Source: Bacteroidota bacterium (GTDB lineage: Bacteria; Bacteroidota; Bacteroidia; Cytophagales; Cyclobacteriaceae). Taken from it: a stretch of 15,055 bases of DNA. Shown here piece by piece: positions 12,642-15,055 of the stretch. The notes beneath the pieces were generated by a model. It was given only the letters and a program-made list of their open reading frames with translations, was not told where the DNA came from and made no database searches. The position numbers and the translations under genes are program-made. Every line of letters starts with the position of its first letter. The stretch's first letter is position 1. The DNA is taken from positions 1 to 15,055 of the forward strand of contig JAEZDW010000016.1 in the NCBI GenBank assembly GCA_023417955.1, read 5' to 3'.

Positions 12642-15055
12642 TTAGCGTTGAATGGTAAAGGATCTCGCTTTCTCAAACTTGCCTACGCGGATCTTGTAGA
12701 AATAAGTACCGTCGGGAACGTCACGACCAACATGTACTCCATGAGTTGCCGTTCCATTCCAGTCGTTCTTGTAGTCGTCACTTTTGAAGAGCAAATTGCC
12801 CCACCGGTTAAAAACTTCAAACTGAATTTTTTCCTGACCGATGTAACCAATCACAAACGTGTCGTTGCGACCATCGCCATTAGGCGAGAACCCTTCAGGT
12901 ATGAACACCTCCCCGTAGTGCAGATCAACAACAGTAATGGTAATAGTATCGGTGGTGCAAATTCCCGGAAGCGGGTAACCTGTATCACAAACCTCGAATA
13001 CAATTTTGTCTTCGCCGATGAAGTTCATATCAGGTGTATACTCAAGATTCCCGTCTGCATCAATGAGGAAAGTACCGTGCATTGGCCCAACAACAGGAGT
13101 TGTATTTACCGCCAGTTCCGAATTGTCAGGATCTGAATCATTCGTAAGTATATTCAATCCGACAGTAGTATTTATGTTAACTGTCACGTTTTCATTTGCG
13201 ACAATCGGTGCATCGTTAACGGCCTCCACCTGGATGGTGAAGCCAACCGATGTACAGGCCGGAACCGGATTTGAGTCACATACTTCAATGGCGAATGCGT
13301 CTTCGCCATTAAAATTTGGAGCTGGCGTATAGATGAACGTACCATTGGCATTGACAGTGACTTTACCTCCCAGAGGCGTAGTCGTTTTGTTGGCGGTGAC
13401 AACCAGGTCCAGACCTTCAGGGTCATGATCACCATTACCGATTATCTGTCCAGCAAACGTGTTGTCTTCTGCTACGCTACCGCTCTTGCCGGCAACAACC
13501 GGTGCCTGATTGAGGACAACTTCCACCGTCAACGTGGTTGTTGCGCACAAGCCCGGCAGAGGCAAGCCCTGGTCACACACTTCCATTGTCATCACATCGC
13601 TTCCGGTGAAATCGGGATCTGATACGTAAGTGAAGCTTCCGTCTACATTAATTGTCAACGTTCCATGTTGAGGCGCGACTACAGGTACCGTATTAACCGC
13701 GAGCGGCGTACCATCAGGATCGGCATCACCAGCCTGGAGAAGATTGCCGCTTACCGGAAAGGCCTGCGTGGCCGTGATGACTTTGTCGGTCAGCACCGGA
13801 GGATCGTTGACGGGTGCGATTTCAAATGTGATGGTTACAGGTTGGGATATGCCACCATCGTCATCAGAAACGCGATAGGAAATCGTTGTCGTTCCGTTGA
13901 AATTGATTGCAGGGGCAAATGTAATCGTACCGTCAGCGTTTGCTGTGAATGTTCCGTGGGGGGTTGCAATTTCAGACTCAATGGCTGAGGTGGCAGGATC
14001 CAAATCGAGAGACGAAGTGTCGATAGTGCCATCAACGTCAATTGCGGTGAGCAGTGGGTTGACCGTTAAGACATTATCCTCAATGCCATTGAACGTATCT
14101 GCTACCAGAACCGGCGCGTCATTTACAGACTGAACGGTTACCGTTACCGTTGCGACCAGACTACGCGCTCCGTCGTTATCGGCGATTGTGTATGATATCG
14201 TTGCTATACCGTTGTAATCAGCAACGGGTATGAATGTAAGCTCACCAGTAGGGTTAACAGACCATTCTCCTTCAACGGTAGTTACTTCCGTCTGGACACC
14301 CGCCACTACTGGATCAAGGTCTACCGAAGCAGGATCGATGGTACCATCGATATCAATGTCATTATTAACAATGTTACCGACTAACGTTCCGTCTTCTTCC
14401 ATTGTAAATGTATCGTCTTCAGGACGGGGCGCATCATTGACGGGATTTATCGTTATTGTAATAGTGGACGCGTCCGAGGTCAGCCCCTCATTGTCATTCA
14501 CAGTGTATGATATCGAGGCTGTTCCGAAGAAGTCGGCTGTTGGAAGAAAGCTGAGCATGCCAGTTTCAGAAACTGACCAGTCTCCTTCCGGCGTGGTGAT
14601 TTGATTCTGCACTCCATTCATTGCAGGATCCAGGTCAACGCTCGAGGCATCTATGGTTCCGTCAACATCAGTGTCATTAGCAGTGATGTCGATGGTTAGA
14701 TTAGTATCTTCATCAGTCGTTGCCACGTCAGCCACAGCAATTGGTGCATCATTGACAGGTAATACGTCTACGTAGATCGTTGCTGCCGCAGATGTCAGAT
14801 CATCGTTATCTGACACTAAGTACGTTACCGTGGCCGTTCCGTTGTAGTTCAGCGCAGGTGTGTAGGTTACATCCCCCGACGCATTCACACTCCAGGTTCC
14901 GAATTCATTGCTGAAGCTATTCTGAATTCCTGCTGTGGCAGGGTCAAGATCAACAGAGGCTACGTTGATTGAACCATCGACATCCGTATCATTTGATGTC
15001 ACATTAAACGTGACCGGTGTGTCTTCGCTCGTAGTGGCGTCATCATCCACTGCAA
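12642..15055 (-). CDS. Tandem-repeat adhesin with gliding-motility-type C-terminal domain (5' end outside window)
   Basis: The reading frame is open to the right edge, so the N-terminus and signal peptide are missing; about 803 residues are visible. Four modules of about 103 residues (first four, 13809-15050) share NDTDVDGTID, SVDLDPATAGxQ, W-S-V, FxGTAxxSYxVxDN and PVNDAP elements. They resemble cadherin/bacterial Ig-like repeats, and the Asp-rich loops probably bind calcium. Three modules of about 98 residues follow (12924-13808), each with VCDxGxPxPxxC or a near variant. The end (12645-12917) is the CHU_C/type B sorting domain: FIPEGFSPNGDGRNDTFVI, FNRWGNLLF, WNGT, VPDGTYFYKI. Such proteins leave through the type IX system as large surface adhesins or gliding/attachment factors. 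The PorP/SprF gene lies 5 bp downstream. An apparent GTG at 15050 is only an internal Val codon, since GCA and more coding sequence precede it. Confidence 0.93.
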   Translation of the reverse strand, partial: AVDDDATTSEDTPVTFNVTSNDTDVDGSINVASVDLDPATAGIQNSFSNEFGTWSVNASGDVTYTPALNYNGTATVTYLVSDNDDLTSAAATIYVDVLPVNDAPIAVADVATTDEDTNLTIDITANDTDVDGTIDASSVDLDPAMNGVQNQITTPEGDWSVSETGMLSFLPTADFFGTASISYTVNDNEGLTSDASTITITINPVNDAPRPEDDTFTMEEDGTLVGNIVNNDIDIDGTIDPASVDLDPVVAGVQTEVTTVEGEWSVNPTGELTFIPVADYNGIATISYTIADNDGARSLVATVTVTVQSVNDAPVLVADTFNGIEDNVLTVNPLLTAIDVDGTIDTSSLDLDPATSAIESEIATPHGTFTANADGTITFAPAINFNGTTTISYRVSDDDGGISQPVTITFEIAPVNDPPVLTDKVITATQAFPVSGNLLQAGDADPDGTPLAVNTVPVVAPQHGTLTINVDGSFTYVSDPDFTGSDVMTMEVCDQGLPLPGLCATTTLTVEVVLNQAPVVAGKSGSVAEDNTFAGQIIGNGDHDPEGLDLVVTANKTTTPLGGKVTVNANGTFIYTPAPNFNGEDAFAIEVCDSNPVPACTSVGFTIQVEAVNDAPIVANENVTVNINTTVGLNILTNDSDPDNSELAVNTTPVVGPMHGTFLIDADGNLEYTPDMNFIGEDKIVFEVCDTGYPLPGICTTDTITITVVDLHYGEVFIPEGFSPNGDGRNDTFVIGYIGQEKIQFEVFNRWGNLLFKSDDYKNDWNGTATHGVHVGRDVPDGTYFYKIRVGKFEKARSFTIQR
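12645..12917 (-). other. CHU_C (T9SS type B) C-terminal sorting domain
   Basis: The last 91 residues of the adhesin contain the full signature: SPNGDGRND, then a beta-rich segment with FNRWG, WNG, PDGTYFY and a basic end (KFEKARSFTIQR). The domain directs export by the type IX system and attachment at the cell surface. Confidence 0.9.
12924..15050 (-). repeat. Seven tandem adhesin modules of two classes
   Basis: Approximate unit limits are 14745-15050, 14433-14744, 14121-14432 and 13809-14120 for the first class (about 310 bp each), and 13515-13808, 13221-13514 and 12924-13220 for the second class (about 295 bp each). More units probably lie beyond the edge. Similarity is clear in protein but only partial in DNA, so the array is not recent. 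Confidence 0.8.

Noticed and set aside
12924..15050. Regular repeats suggesting a CRISPR or satellite array
   Set aside because: The period is about 300 bp, the frame stays open and the repeats are protein modules.
15048..15050. GTG as the start codon of the adhesin
   Set aside because: It is an internal valine codon in the usual A-V-D-D-D repeat context, and the frame continues to the window edge.

Overview
The window looks like a chromosomal segment of a Bacteroidota bacterium, most likely of the order Cytophagales. The main evidence is a type IX secretion gene pair: a PorP/SprF-family outer-membrane protein directly behind a tandem-repeat adhesin that ends in a gliding-motility-type (CHU_C, type B) C-terminal domain. 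Promoter-like sites of the TTG-N20-TAnnTTTG kind and mostly absent Shine-Dalgarno sequences agree with this. The genus cannot be fixed from sequence reading alone.

Layout, left to right. A tRNA-Val(GAC) gene lies on the minus strand at the left edge with a good promoter. A divergent plus-strand ORF encodes a small, very basic exported protein. Every other gene is on the minus strand. A secreted protein of unknown function (649-1698) has an intrinsic terminator. Next comes a two-component pair: a NarL/LuxR-type response regulator (3919-4590) and a TPR-containing HisKA_3 histidine kinase (1835-3838), with a strong terminator between them. A Dps-type mini-ferritin (4695-5165) has an unusually perfect Shine-Dalgarno sequence.

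A compact four-gene cluster follows, in transcription order: an SDR oxidoreductase with a C-terminal membrane anchor (6946-7944), an unrecognised soluble protein (6271-6921), a VKOR-like membrane protein (5655-6227) and an SPW-repeat membrane protein (5315-5653). Spacings are 24, 43 and 1 bp, so one operon is likely. With Dps next door it suggests a redox or stress theme, but the joint role is unknown. The VKOR-like protein keeps its CXXC pair but lacks the usual loop cysteines.

The right half is mainly for the cell envelope and exterior: a Tat-exported TIM-barrel sugar isomerase/epimerase-like protein (8140-9096), a secreted alpha/beta-hydrolase esterase with four PKD-like domains (9204-11126), a gene-free stretch of about 450 bp, then PorP/SprF (11581-12636) and the adhesin (12642 to beyond the right edge). 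In the adhesin-PorP operon the large repeat protein is presumably exported by the type IX system and held at the surface with help from its PorP/SprF partner. I found no CRISPR array, insertion sequence, phage gene or rRNA.
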